From Undaria pinnatifida (lineage: Eukaryota > Sar > Phaeophyceae > Laminariales > Alariaceae), in NCBI GenBank assembly GCA_012845835.1, contig JABAKD010000021.1, forward strand, positions 6,709,859 to 6,773,858: DNA of 64,000 bases, in the 5' to 3' direction. Below the pieces are notes generated by a model that searched no databases, had not been told where the DNA came from, and saw only the letters and a list, made by a program, of their open reading frames with translations. A program made the translations under genes and the position numbers. This document shows, piece after piece, positions 27,601 through 42,600 of this stretch. The stretch's first letter is position 1, and every line of letters begins with the position of its first letter.

Positions 27601-30600
27601 GTTTTTCAAGTTCGACAAGGAGAACATCGTAAAAGGTTATTGTTGTGGATGATGGGGATCGAACCCACGACACAAAAACCCATGGTCTGTGGACGACGCA
27701 ATTTGATAAAGAACTGTTGGGCTTTGATCACTTGCAAAAGGTTAACCGATATAGCTTACGCAGACTAAGCCTTCTCACATAAGTAGTCCACTGTTCGTCC
27801 ACTTCGAAGTATATCAATATCTTGGCATTGTGTTACGTTGTACACTCGTGTAGACTATGTGTTGTGTGGTAACGTTTTTTACTCTATATTAAATGGAACA
27901 AGTCGAAGTGCTGCCCTGCCGTACCCATGCGGAGCCCTTGCAATTTCTATATGTGCCATCCCCTAACCCCCGGTTTGAGCGTAGGGCATATTGTTTGATG
28001 AGGATTTGGTCATTTTCCCCCGTGGATTCGGCTCCCAAAGAAGGTGGACAGAGCAAGTATCGTTCCGTGGCAACAGGCTACCGGCATGAAGGCGACGCTG
28101 TGGTTAAAGGACACGTAAGCCGTTACTCTCCTATCTAACGGAAAAACGAATGCTCGACTCCGTCCATATCTCAACGTACTCGTAGGGTGCCAAACCACGA
28201 TGACTTAGCAAAGGAAAACGGCAAGTGTAGTCATAATTCCCTCAACAGCCACCATTTTTCATTCTAATAATATTTCCGTGTTTAAGGCTACCTAAAGATT
28301 GGCAAGGATGACACATATGCCACGATCGCCCTTAAAATTTGCTCTGGTAGAAAGAGGAGGCGTTAAGAACGCAATGGCAACATCATGGAACAAGCGACAA
28401 GCAGCATGCAGTGCTTCCTGTTTGTTACTCATTAAGTCTAAGATGACAATCATGTTGACTCGTTAGACGAGCGAACATGCGACATACTACTTGGTGCTCC
28501 TAGTCGTTGACACGAAACGGCTAAAGGCCAAACCGGTCGGAAGGTGCATCCATTTTGCTTCGGCCTTACATCTGGTTAGGAGCTAAATGCGGAAAACACG
28601 TATGAAACAAAAAATAGATGGACCTTCACCATTGTCGAACTATACACGATGGGATGTATATCAACTGCAGTGTCGGCCCCGAAAGCAGTTGCGCAATTAA
28701 CCAGTGATTGAATTCGCTCACGCCATGCAGCCAAAACTCACCAGGTACGCCGATAGCAAGGCAACCACACCGATCGCCAAAAGCACCGCCAGGGAAAGAA
28801 CGAAGAACATTCCGCCCTTGAAATCTTCTGTGCATTCATGGCACTGATTCGCCGCACCTCTTCCGTAGCCCGCGGCGCACACCGAGCACACTAGTCAAGG
28901 AAGACGAGTAGAAAAGTAAATCACACCCGGCGAGTTTCGGAGGGGAATATTTGACCACTACCTTTGTGAACCACAGCAGTATAGTTCGTTGAACGAAATC
29001 CATGTATAGCGGGAAAAATATACAAACAATCCCAGGCTTAGTAAACCCACATGATTTCACTACACCATGCCCTAGGGTGGGTCTATCTGGTGGAAAAGAA
29101 TATCAACGGTGTACATTGTGTTACCGTCAGCGCTCTGTGTATTTAGGTCGTAGGCAGCTATGATGCTACTGGTGTTGTCTTGTTGTTCCGGCTATTGTAA
29201 ATTTGACGGCGCAGATATGGGGCTTCCCACACTTCGAACGGGGTCCCTGTGTTTGAGATTGGTATGCAAAATTGCAAAGAGCATATATAGTACTTTGTAC
29301 ATCGAAATGGGCCGCCAAGTTTAGGGATAACGTACCCAATTGCAACTGTGGACGGGACATAAACGAATCAATCATTGAAGTTCAAGAGAGCGACATAATC
29401 GTGTCAGACGATAACATGTGCTACGAGAGACGCAGTATTCTAGGGAGAAAATAAATACGAATACGTTGCTATGGGGGCCACCCACCTTCGTTAGACAACT
29501 GTTTGTGCCCTGCACGTGTTTTCGTTGGACATATTTCATTCGGTCTCAGTTCACGGGTTCTCGGAATCGGTTGTTGGTTGTGGTGTTAAAGGGTACTTCA
29601 TCATCTACGGAGCTCCAAATATTCAGGTTCTACCTCAATCTATAGTCTACTAAGCTAGCGCCTCCTTCTACGCCCACCTCTACCAATTTTGCACTGTACT
29701 CTCGTCGTGGAGACAAGTTGTTCGACGTCATGCTACGGTAGAAATATAGGAAGTCGTTCTACGGTAGCCCATCCAATTTTTCATTAACGAAGTTCCGGTT
29801 AATAAACCACCTCCCGGCCGTATCTCCTGAACTTCGGTGGCCTTTGTCACCTCGACCTCATCATTCTATAATCCTATGCGAGCAAGCAATATAGTACACC
29901 CTTTTCTTAAATTGCACTGTCGAGCAGCCGTATGACGTTCATTAAACGTAATCAATCGAAGGTTTTGAGTGGGGGCTATCGTAGAATCAGTAATAAAACA
30001 CACACATATATATATGAGTATATATCGTGGGCGCTTTTCAACCCTCCAGATAAACTCGTGAGAGGTTTTCCTCTCAGCAGTGACCGGGAAATTCCGTTGT
30101 AACCATCGTCTCCTACTTCCTACCCTCTGTACATGCCTTCATTTTATCGCGCATAATAGGGATTATTCGCATGTGCACTCTAACCAGTTTTGCAAGATCG
30201 TCGATTTTTGTCGAGGATTGCCAACACAATATACCGTTTTTCACGCTCGTCATTTTGTACTCGAGAAAAGTTGCCTACCATCGCGATGTTGTACTCGGTA
30301 AGACTTGAACCTGCGACCTTCATGTTTGTAGGGACAAGCCTGCATTTTCACTACTTTTTCCGGGACGCGAATGGGACAATATTAAGAGTTTGTAGATGCT
30401 GCTTTAGCACGCTACGAGCTCACCGACGCCTTCATAGCCGTCGCTGCAGTAACCCTGCGCGTCGGTGACGCTGGATCCCCCCTTGCAGGCACCCTGTCGA
30501 AAGGCAGTTGGACGAAATGAATCATGGAAGTGGAAATAATTGCAATCAGAGAAAAGGTGCGGAGTTACGGTCGTTTATGCAGACGACCTATTTACGAGGC

Positions 30601-33600
30601 TTGTATATAGAGGACCTTTTTCAGGCTGGTAGATGTTCTGTGTGCCGTACGTACGGGTATACGACGCAACTTCTAACATGTGGCCTGGAATGAAATTGGA
30701 AATTGATCGTGATTGATGCATCCCCCTATGCGCCGGCAAGCACGGCAGTCGTGATGAAAGCCGACGTAGGGAGAAGGACATTGTTTCTTGAACTAACTGG
30801 TGCGCTTCACGCTACACTCATATACACAACCGCTCGACCACGTCTACAGGTTGTGGGTTCGAGGACATGAAATGGAGGGTGCTCGCCACCGTGGCTGGGC
30901 TGAAACACCGGTCGTGGTGAAGCTATTCCACACAAGCAACCTCCGGAATATCGTTTGGCAAGACGATACGGACGCGTCGAACACAGCTTAATGTGCAAAG
31001 CCCGTCACGACGGCGATGGAACCAAGGCTTAAAGGGTCGCGGCACTCCTGTGGACCTGCAAGAGATTTTTACACACCAGTTACGCTAGGGGCGCAAATGG
31101 TCTTCCGGGCGTCCTCGTTTGAGGAGCTCTCTACTACAGACAACGAAAAACGAACTTCGTGATGAATCGAGAACGCTAACATGATGAATACCGCCATGAC
31201 GTGTACGTACTTGCTGAAAAATTGCCAAAAACATTTCTTCTTGGAGTCTGTTGCAGCAGGTGATCCGTCAGCCAGAAACATGTTGGTTTGAGAAGCTGCC
31301 ACCCTTATAGTAAGACGTCTCTTTTCCTGTACGAAACCTGCAGCCTACCGCGCTGCAGCAGGAAAGTACTAGATTTTCAACCATGAGGATACGTACCTCG
31401 TTGAAGCATTCGCGGACAGTACTCAAATTGAGCTTTGCTCGCCAGTACCCCTCTTTTACCGTCAACGCTTGAAGCGTCTCCCCATCCTGTGAGCAGTCCA
31501 CGCCCTACGTCAGCAAGAGCAAGAGATCAGGATCGAGTGGGGACGCCATCGCGGGAAAGTCGACCAAAAGTGGCAGGTTAGCAAGCACATATCTTGTCGC
31601 CCTAAAAGCGTTCCTCTGGCACGTTCGAAAATAGGGGAACTTCTCCGAATACAATCCTCTCGGCATCGCGTGGTGACGGTGTGGTGGGTGGAAAGCCAAC
31701 GGCTGGACCTGCCACCTAACGACTGAGGTACAGTAAGCGTTGACTGCATGCCTGCGTTGAAAACACGAGATCATGCTGTTGTGTGCGGCCATACCGTATT
31801 CTGTACTGGATAGCATATCCACGGTAGGAATAGTCCTCCCTTATATGTACGAGGTTTTCACCACACGGGCGTACGCATGACTCTGTACATCAAAGAGCGA
31901 AAATTCTCTAGGCGATGGTTTTGGCGCAGCGAGGCCATGCATTTCGTGGCGGATTCCTGTCGCACACTTCAGACAGCACGAACACACTTGAGACCACGAA
32001 GAAACCGGGGGATCACTCAGGCGGGTGACCCAAGACACAGCAAAAATGAAAACAAAAAATCGACCGCCCTTCCCTCTAGGCTGAGTTTAAACGACGTGTC
32101 GAGATAATTGACCGGAACATATGTGGCGTCGTCGTCCAGAAATATAGAACGGTATGAACAAAATGAATGGCGAATTCGTTGCGTCTTCCTTCGGACACCC
32201 AAAAACAGTTGCGCTACCAAAATTGAAAGACACACAATAAAGATATCAACAGGTTTAGTTTCTCACGCAGCAGCTTCCTTCGGGTGTTTTCTATAAATCC
32301 GTCATCGAAAACGTACATATTTCAGAAAAAAAAAAAGTTACTAATAATGTGTACTGCGGCAATGAAAAAATGACCCGGACCGAAATATCGCGAAGCTAAC
32401 AACCGCAACAAGCCGGGCGCACGTTGGAAAGGCGACTTCATCAAAAACGACGCCGATACCTCGGGTAGCGGTGACGGCCACCACCGCACGCACCTCTGTC
32501 TCGCCATTCAGGGTGTTTTCACTGCATGCATAGCAAGCACCGGGGTCCTCATCGGAGCTGACCACACTGGAAACAGTGGGTTTCCAGAAGCTACCGGCCC
32601 GGCAATGGTAGAACTCGACGTGGAACGACGCCTTGTTACTCGCCCCGTCTGAGCTCGTTTCCTGGAGGACGGGGACAATACCTCCGTGAGTCGACGATAG
32701 AGGGCCTCCAGCCACTTCCTGGTGAGAGACGGACGATCCAGGATTGCTGTCGTCGTCGTCAATGCCGTGACGTCCGGATAAAAGCTCGATGGTGGATGTG
32801 GTGGATGAATTTGCGACAACATCGATTGCCGTGAAGGTGACGTTGGCGTGCCCCTCGAATTGTGTGCCGGGCAGGGTGACCACCTTAAGAGTGATACTGC
32901 GATGATATTCGATATCGGAGAAGGCAATGACAACACATTCGCCGGATGCAGGACGATTGTTTTTTTCAAGGAAAACAACGAGCAAAACATCGTGACACGG
33001 CAACGAGCGGAGAACGGCTGATATCACAACCAGCCACATGTCAAAGCCGAAAGCCGTTACAACCCGTGAAGTGATACGTACCAAACAACATCACGTATCA
33101 CATATCGTATTGGCGCCCGATCACTTTTTTGCAGGACATAGTCTATCCACCCTGACAAGAGCACATGTACGTACAGCTACACCTGGACGATCACATATTC
33201 GAGTTTGGCACTACTCGAAATGAAATCTGCGGCAGCACGACAATGAATGTGCTACGCCCGTGCCGTCTAGTACGCACCACAAAACCTCAGACGCATCCTC
33301 TATCCCAGGAAGCCGGGGAGCTTCGATATGGTGTTTTTGCAAAGTAGAAAGTACAACATTAGTAATTTTCCCTGTTGGGTCCGGATACATTTGGTTATTG
33401 CTACCTGCCACGAAGGGTAGCTTTTTCTGCAAAACCAAATAAAACAAAGCAACAGACAAAGCTATGTGTATTGCGTTTGATAGACAGAATGAGGCCTGTC
33501 GGTGTCGGGAATCGGAGTCGCAGTGGATTGTAGAAAGCGGGAAACAAAACATCAGCTCCGGTGTCGGGTGCACCTTGTCGCGTGCACGGTGGCAAGGGCA

Positions 33601-36600
33601 CGCCGAACGCAGGCGAGTTGAGACTCTTACTGAAAACGTGGGCGGACATGAGGTAGTCACTGGATAGGCCAGCCAAGCCAGGCATTTGAGAACTTTCTTT
33701 TTCCCCTAATTTAAACCGTAAGTAAGAAAAATGAAGACGAAAACGCCACCAGCTGACATAGCTGAAAACAAGTTCAGGCTATATACCTGCTTGCCCTCGA
33801 CCAAGGTAGATATTTGTGCATATTTTCCACGGCGCGCTAGTTAAAGGCGGAAAAGTCCATGCGTACATGGTAAACTGCAACGCATACTTACGTCCGTATG
33901 ACGAGATATGTGCTATCAGAGTAGCCGGACATGGCAAGCGCCAGGCACTATCATCGGAAGTATGCAGTCCGTAGTCCCTTCAAGAAGAACTATGAGATGA
34001 CCGCCCTAACAGTGGACCCCCCCCCCCCCCCCCCCCCCCCCCCCATATGGTCGACGGGCAGCGTACCCCGCCAAAACATTTATGTGGTTTCAAGTGGGCA
34101 TCAGAAACACCCGTGAAACGCCCCTATCGAGTCAAACCCCTTGCTACTCAGGTTGAACCCTCTGTTCCCTATCGATTTACCGCCGTTGACAGTGGCAACT
34201 GCGCTTTCAATATCGTAGAATTCCGCAATGAGTATGGGACGTCAAAATTACTAGGTGCAATTGAGGAGAGAATATTTTACACAACCACGTTGGGGAGACC
34301 CTTGCATGTCAAATTAATACGGGAGGAGTTTTGATATGTGGTAAGAGGAAATATATATATATATTCGTTTCCGCCGGCTTTGACCGAGACGAAAGGCAAT
34401 TTAAATGATATCGAGCGCGTTTCCCCACCACATTTCATTCACCTTCCTCCGGGAAAAATCAGCCCCGTCGACGGAAAGATGGTCCAAGTCATCATATTCT
34501 TGTCATACCCAGTCGCCTCAACGCTCCACAACACGCCGCCACCACCCACAGCCTGTTTGTTTTGCGACACGTCTGACCCTCCGCCGCTTCCACTAGATAG
34601 GCTGGAGGACGCGGTTGGTTCATAAGACAGGAACAGGTCTCCTTCAAGCAAATCCGGGAAGTAGGTACGCTCGGGATAAACCCCCTGTTCGAGGTTCAAC
34701 GTGGATGCATCCCCGCTCATACACCTCTGTTATCCAGAAGTACCACGAGATGTGGAGGTTAACGCAAATTATAAACAACGGGGGCGGAGGGGGGGGGTGG
34801 GACGACAGGACAAAAACGACATCGCGATCGTGTGTCGTGTTAGACGTTGCAAGCATGTATAACCGTTTGTTGTCGCTTCTGCGGCAGCAGCATCGCTAGC
34901 AGCATCACCAGCAGCAACAGCGCACAACATCTAAACACCGGTGCGTAGGTCTTAGCAGCTTCTTGGTAGGGGCGATCGGTTTCAACGCCCGATGTAGGAC
35001 GCAAAGTAACAGGACGGAGGAAAAAACGAGATATTGGATCGCGGGAAGGCGCATTCCGGTCAACGGAGCCAATGGTGGTGAATACACGACCCGCTTCTTT
35101 GTTTGGGTTCAACGGCAGTGCTTGTCCAGGCCGTTTGTTTTATTCATTGATAGCTCGATGTCAACGTGTTCGGTCTCTTTATATCCCTAGAGGTGGCCAG
35201 CCCAGTCCTGACTATCCGTCGTTGATCAATGGCGCCGTACCTAACCCTGAAACGTTCCACCAAGAGAGCCGACCAGGCTGACACCTTTCAATGAGAAAAA
35301 CGAATACTATTTTCTGCATCAGTAGTTGTATTGTGTTATAAGCTTGGCGTTGATACGCAGTGCCGGTTACCGGCGAAGCTTTGTGCAGGTACCTACTCCA
35401 AACGTCTGACCCACTTCCACATACGACCATCCAAACTGTCCTTTGGTAATAGGGTTCGCACCTCTGTTGATTTTGGCAGTTGTGGGGTATAACACAGGCA
35501 GTACACCCCTAGATCTCCGTCGAAGCAGGCGGACTCTTTGCTGCAGGGGTAATCTTGAAACGTTGTCGACGATCCATTCCCCTCAAAAATCCCACTTCCG
35601 CATTTGTAGTTGGCATTGGTCAACGACGACGCATTCGGCAGGTTCCCAGCATCAGATCCGGCCTTCGAAAACTCCACGTCTAAAGGTCCAAAACAAATAC
35701 GTACAATGGACGTTATTCGGTATTTAGAATAGGGCGGCATGCATGGAGATTCACACAGAGTGTGGAAGATAAGAGACGGAGAGGCGTTTTTGTTCGAAGG
35801 CCACACGAAAGCACGTCAAGCGAAAGAGAGGTTGCATTCAGATTGGCTAGTTTCACATATAGAAAAATGGGGACAGGGGAGAAAAGTGGAGATGGATGAC
35901 CGTCCTTGGCAAGGAGCGCATGTAACCTCGTTTTTTCACGAAGGCAAGGTCCGATCAAATTTGTACGGTATATGAGGCGAGTCAGAGACAAGATGGGGCA
36001 TTTAGGAAGGAAGTTGTCAGCGTGGAAGCCAGAAAATCTACATCTTACGCCGGATGCATCCCTCGATAGGGGTGTGCACAGCAGAAGGAGATCAACATAT
36101 CACCAGAAGAATGATTTCGAAGTAGGCATTGATTGGTTCGCACAACCCGACGAATCTTCGATGCGTTAGTACAAATAAAAATAGGTATATACCGGTGAAA
36201 TCACTTCATTAATGACTAATCGCCAGTTCCACACCTACTTTAGGAGTTCAATCCGGCACCAGGTATATTGCTAGTTAATCCAACAACAGGAACCCCCACA
36301 GTGGGAGAAGTCAAGAAACGTACCCCACTGCCCAAACACGACATTTTTGAGCAGGAAATTACCAAAATGACAATGTCGACTGGAGAGATGCAGAGCACTC
36401 ACAACAAGTGTTAACTCGAATATTCAGCAAAGGTGACAGACAAAACATTTCAACTCCTAATGGTTTGCAAGTGCTGAAGCTCACAGTTGTTGTTCCCCAA
36501 CGCGGTGTTTCTGATGACTGCCGTAGAGTTTGGCCCGGTGTAGACCAGTACTGGAGAAGTGCTGCCGCTGAAGTCGCAGTCGTCCAAGTACAGTTCGCCT

Positions 36601-39600
36601 TCGCTGAACACGACATTCTGCGATTGGCCGATCGATGTAAAACGACGGGCACCGCGGGACATATGGCGTACGGGGTGTATTGATTGTAAAGTGTAATCCG
36701 TACGCAAACTCAACATCGGCTGGCTACCACGCTCATGACCCTCGATTGGGCGGCTGCTCGTACCAACATCGGCTGCATTATTGCTCCTTGAGCCACGGCT
36801 ATGTAGCTTAGCGAATGGAAAGCCACCTGACGGTGGCGCTTAGGGTTGACTGCAGTGAACACGAGGTGTTGGTTCACAAAACACACAAAATCACCTTCTA
36901 TAAAACTAGAGATGAAGAACGATGGCTAAACCAATCGACGATTGCAGCATGTACGATACGAAGCGGTCTAGGTTACTGACTTAGACGATGGCGCAATCAG
37001 CATCCGATGCGATCTACACGGCATGCGCTCAGCATGCATCTTCTCGCTCGCAATGATGCGCGTCTATCCAACGTTGATGCATGATAACATCTAAGTAACA
37101 TTTATGTTGTGGATAAATTGGATTAAAAACAATACGCAAAATGGACGAAACATGCCTCTCCATTGAAGCCTGTAAATGACGTATCCACGGCCATGTAGCT
37201 CGACGCTTTGTCCACGTACACTGCAGAAAGATCCTGCAAGCCCGAGTTGTCTAGGATGTCCACCTGCACAATGCCGTACGCACACTTGGAATTAGGAATT
37301 CCGCCAAAAATTCACCACTACAAGATTGCTCTCGACAGTCCGATTTAGCTTAAACTAGCGTAAAATTGCTGAATGACCTTCCGGTTGACCCTCACCATGC
37401 ATCTTCTCAGCGTCACGCGTATGACAAGTGCCCTTCGCCACCACATCTCGACCGGGCAAACGGAACATGACTGCCACAGGATTCAATTCAAAATATTATG
37501 GAGAGCGCCCCCGTTGCACCATAATGCAGTGTTTGCAAATACATGTTAGTATGACCATGATCCCCTCCAGCGTACCATTTTTCCTGTTGCTAAAATGTCA
37601 GGCCGTCGAGCGAGAATAAGCGCAAGAGAAAGCAGGGCAGGGCACCAATGACAACCTAAATTGCATGCCGCAGCTAGCGGCAATCCGCACTTCCGTACGT
37701 GACATCACTTCGCGCCGACAAGGAGGTCCGCTCTCAGGAGGATGTAGCTGCTCAGCTTTGTAGCTGCTCAGCTTTAGACCTCTGGCTTACATGAGGTCAC
37801 CTACTTTCACACTTTGTATAGTCTGTACGTGTCACTGCAGTTACTCGGCAACGAACATATTTTATCGACTATCGAAATGGCATGCATTTCGTTGCTTACC
37901 GGGCCAGCCGTGTTTCTTCAGGTTAGCACAATGGACACCAACAAAACATCCAGCCCATTCTCTACGGACACCTGTCACGGCGTCTGGGCAAACATGGCCA
38001 CTTGAAACGAGGTGTGTTTGCTGCGACCAAGATGGCTACGGCACACCTGGTCAGTCATGAGGACGCTGCTGACAACGAAGACAACGCTTCCGCGAACCAC
38101 AGTGTTGTTGAATAGGGAGACACCTTTGAGTTCCACCGTCGTCTGGTCCCGAGCGTAGCTGGATGGCAGGAACATGGCGCAGCACATGAACACAACACGT
38201 CAAGGCATACTTAATATTGCATCATCTGAGTACGCGGCAACAAGACTAAGTGAAGGGCAAATCTACACGGAACCGCGCACGATCGATTCACCATAGCAAC
38301 CCCCCGTAGTGTCAACATGTTGTTGTGGCTCTGATCGGTGTGACATCGTTAATGAAAAATGGGACGAACCCTAAAGCTAGGAGCTGTTTCCAAAAACTAC
38401 CCAAACGACGTGCCACATACAAAGACACAGCTGCAATGTATCTACAGCACTCGCACAAAACCATGAGCAAAGCTACGGTGGACCTCGGGCGCAGTCCATA
38501 CCTCCGATTTAAATGAAAGTATCGTTGCCGTTCAATAACAGAGGGTACTCGTTTCCGTGCAATACAATATACGTAACATGTGCATGGTTTAATTACGTTT
38601 GTCTGCATAAGCGAACGGCAGTGTCCAATGCTGCTCGCCCGGGCGTGAGACTTATAACGTCCCTCGACTCTCCCGGGCCTCTGCCGTCGCCGTTGTCAAT
38701 AGACAAAGATTGCAACGCGTTTCCCAAACCAGGAAACTTCCTGTAGTATCCCCGGGGTTTCGATGTTGGAAGCCGTGTCTGCCATTACTCAACCGCGTAC
38801 TACGGACTGCAGAGTGACCTCGAAACAGTCGCATAGGCCTCACGCGTAACCGGTTAGCGATAAATAATCAATCACCACACGAGTAAATCCAGCAATCTGG
38901 AGGGGGGAGCGATACCTTGTACGAGTTGCTGCAGCCACATCGTAAGGAGGCATATCGCGCACCCAACGGGCGGTACTACCCGTACAGCTGCACCCTCACA
39001 CTATGATCGAACTCATTTGTACAACTGCGTCCAGACGTTATGCACGCATCACTTGGAGTCCAGAAATATTCTTTAAACCAGTACTGACACCAGGAAGGAC
39101 TTCTCGAACTACTGTATATAGTCGTGGTATGGCGGGCTAAATCAAAACATAGCGACACATCGTTTCAAGAGTCATCCACTGCTCAAACCCCCACCACAAC
39201 GTATCGGCTACGTAGGTTCAACAATCACCACCCTCAGCTATCACAGGCTTCTGCATAGGATGAGTCGCACGATACACGAAGTAGTCCGCATTCATACGCA
39301 AAATGGGGTATATCGAAAGAAGCGCCTTGACAGCGTAAGTACACCCCATATCGTTTGAAAACAAGTTTACCTTCAGACAGAGATAAGGTTACACGTGCGT
39401 GCCAATAACCGAGCGGACGTTTGATACGACAGCAGTATCACGTTATACGTGCCTGCGTGTGGCTGACGGAGTACGACAAACAGGGAGCGGCGCAGTACTG
39501 TTGACACGGCAGTTTACGTCGTTTTTTGCCTCTAACGTGGAATGTGTCCTCGAACTGCACCTATAATCTGTGTCACCATCGACGTTTCTCTTGTGCGATA

Positions 39601-42600
39601 GAATTGAGCTTCCCACGTCAGCAATTTCCCAATTGGTAGCGTTACCCCTTCGGTAGCGCGCGCCAGGTTCTAATGCGAGGGGCCGGGTCACTTGTAACTG
39701 GTGCCCCTACAGCAGCACCCGTCAGTTATAGCAGCATTAGTTGACGTCCTAACCGTGACATACTGCAACTCACATGGCCGGTCCAGCTAGTGCAAAGCTT
39801 TGCTCTATATGGCAAGCCCAGTCCAAGGTAACACCGTTGGTCGCGTAGATGGCCCCGCCCTCGACGGCGTGGTTGTTCAGTATAGACACTCCCGTGCATG
39901 AAGCATGACTCCCACTCTCTGCGAACAAAAAACCTCCGAAATCGGCGATGTGGTTCGTAAAGGTTCCTCCCTTTATCTGTCGAAAAAAAGATTCAGAAAA
40001 CAGCATTGTCACAAACGCAAGGTTTGGTGAGCGGGACGGAGAACGCGGTATCGCGAATGCACGGGCCGGACCACGTCTCATCGGGGCACAGAGTAAGGAA
40101 AAAATCAGCCTACGGAGTTGGATATAAGAATACTGTTACAATAGAGGTGAACCAAGTTCAGTAGAAGATTTACCCAATGTGGGAGCTTAGACCCCTCTCA
40201 AAACCTGATTTGGAAAGAACAAAAAACTATTCCCATGCCAAAGTTCCCATAGTCTAGGTGTAGTAGGACGAGAATGACGCAAACACAAATCACATTTGCG
40301 CCAGTTTATGGATATGGAGCCTTATCATTCGTAAATCATTTCAGGCCAAAAGTGATACCTCTATCGTAGCACGCGTAATTTTGTCATGGTAATTTTCAAG
40401 GGCCTTTGTTCCGACAGTTGCATTTGATGTCGATCGCAAAATGAACCACACGCTCACACATTGCCGCAAATAGTGCTTCATCGTCAACATGCTTGGGATC
40501 GGGGTTGGACGTTTTCACCAATCCTCGAGCATTCGCGGAAACATCGTTCGGCGTTAGGTTCGCGCATCACGCGGCATGAGAGGTGACAGGAACGGCCGAT
40601 ACACTACCCCGCATTACATATGATGCATACTACTCATGGTGCCGCAGAGGTCGAACAAGGATTCTTGCGTCTACCTCTCGCCGAAATGTTGTCTCCGAAA
40701 AGAAAAAAAATCGAGCTATGAATCAAACAAGATAAATCAGTTCCAATAAGTTGGTGAAAACAGAAATCCAGCGTTACCCTGACAATCGTTAGTCAATGAG
40801 CCACGTGAAGAATCTATCATCGGGCCAAACGGTGATACCTGTATCGTAACATTCACCATCAACCATAAGAATAACGTCGCCACAGCGTCGTGTTAAGAGT
40901 GCCCACAGGTGCCCAAACCGTCCACATGTTTATAAAACCGACATGGCAACCATTTTTACCGGTTGTGGGCCTACTCTCCACACATAGCAGCACATATGGC
41001 CAGGGTGGTATTGAATAACGTACCGTATGGTCAGTCGATGTCCACCGAACGGGAGCTATGTGTTGCTCTTCAAGTAAGGAGCGGGCAAATCAAGACGTGT
41101 GGCACTAAACATTTTGCGTCGGTGGCAATCAAAAAATTATATTACCGTTAGCGTTGATGTGTGCCTAACGTGCGATCATAAAAAGCTTTACAGCCAAATC
41201 CCACCTCACGCGGCGAAAACGAAATCGCTCGCTCCACATTCTGAAAAATCAATGAGAAACACTATGCTCCAAAATCAAAGAAATGTTATGCACAAAACAC
41301 ACAGGGGTAGGCGTGTGTAGCAGATTCTAAGACATTCATGAGCTCCTATAATGAGGACCTCAATATCGCAACATAAACCTGATTTGTGACGACTCGACTG
41401 TCCAATCTCATAACCTATCGATGTATGCAACGAATCATAGTACCGTAAAAACACAATACCTTCTAACCATTTTATGAATTTCTCCGGCCGAGGCGCGTGG
41501 TCAAGTGAAAAGTGAGTTGACGCTACTGGAAAGACTAGAGCCTTATCGAATATCATGTCACGACCACATACAATACTCTCAATACACTCCTTTTCCAACC
41601 TGGATGTCGCCCCCATCATTTATCGAAAACGCGCCGCCTTGGGCATCCGCACGATTTCCCGAAAAAAGGCCTCCAAGAATGTGTAGGCTACCGTCCTCGT
41701 TTACCACAGCGACACCGCCCTCCTCGGACGTGTTGTTTTCGAAAATCCCGCCTTTCACGATGAAATTGCCTTCGTTGGAGACGCATAACACGCCAGCGTC
41801 TTGGCCGGGGGTAGCATTGTCGAAAAATGCGCCGCCCTCGATGACAACGTTTCCTTTCGACCAAATCACACCTCCACTCTGAGGTCAGGCGCAACAGGGC
41901 GAAGACCGATATAAAAATAGTTTTGATTAATGACCTCTTTCGAGATGTACTTGGCGCCCAGTTCCGGGGCTGAAGCAAGTGAAAAGGGCGACACACGGAG
42001 TACAAGGTACGGTAAAATATAAAATATCTTGAACTAATCACGAGTGAAGTGGCGGGGCAAGCATCGCCGACCAGCCCAAGCGAGTTCACGACTTTTTTTT
42101 TTTACATAATGTACTTCGAAAAATCGGCCAAGTATATGTCCGTTAGTTTCAGGATCCATCGAGAACGGCATTACTAGGGAGGGTGATAGAATATATATTG
42201 ACGAGACGCGACCTGCGTCTGACTGACCAAAAGGCCCGACGGTCTTCTATGGTGTGATCCCCAGTGGTTTGTATGGACCAAGGCTACGGTAGGGGGGGTA
42301 CCCCCATTTTCACTGGTGTGTTTGAGCCACTCGCACGAGTGGCTCTGTACCCTACGGATGAAGATGGTTTAGGAACTTGGATTGCCGCAGCTTAGATCAC
42401 CTTTGCATTGCAGATTGATTTCGTCAACGTAAAACATAAAGAAAACGTAAGATTGCATAGGAACAAAGGGGTTACTCGCGCGAGTGACCCCTAGCCACTG
42501 AAATAAAAGGCCCAACAGGAGACCCTCCTACCGTAGCCTGGGTCTATGAAACACCGCCGGTGGGATATTGCTGCAAACGTCGAAGCATCGGGGACAAGGT

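Noticed and set aside
30807-30998. A tRNA-like patch near 30840-30875 (GGGTTCGAGGAC on plus, TGGTCGAGCGGTT on minus)
   Set aside because: The B-box-like and A-box-like motifs are on opposite strands and no cloverleaf can be formed.
31077-31128. A 52-nt candidate exon (SSSNEDARKTICAPSVT) after exon 13
   Set aside because: Exon 13 joins in phase directly to GACKGG at 30493, which gives the expected family motif. Including this piece would break it.
33211-33660. A minus-strand ORF with a hydrophobic stretch between exons 11 and 12
   Set aside because: Its possible acceptor does not accept the phase-2 donor of exon 11. A direct 11-to-12 join restores a continuous SGLIFPGG-SITLKVV strand.
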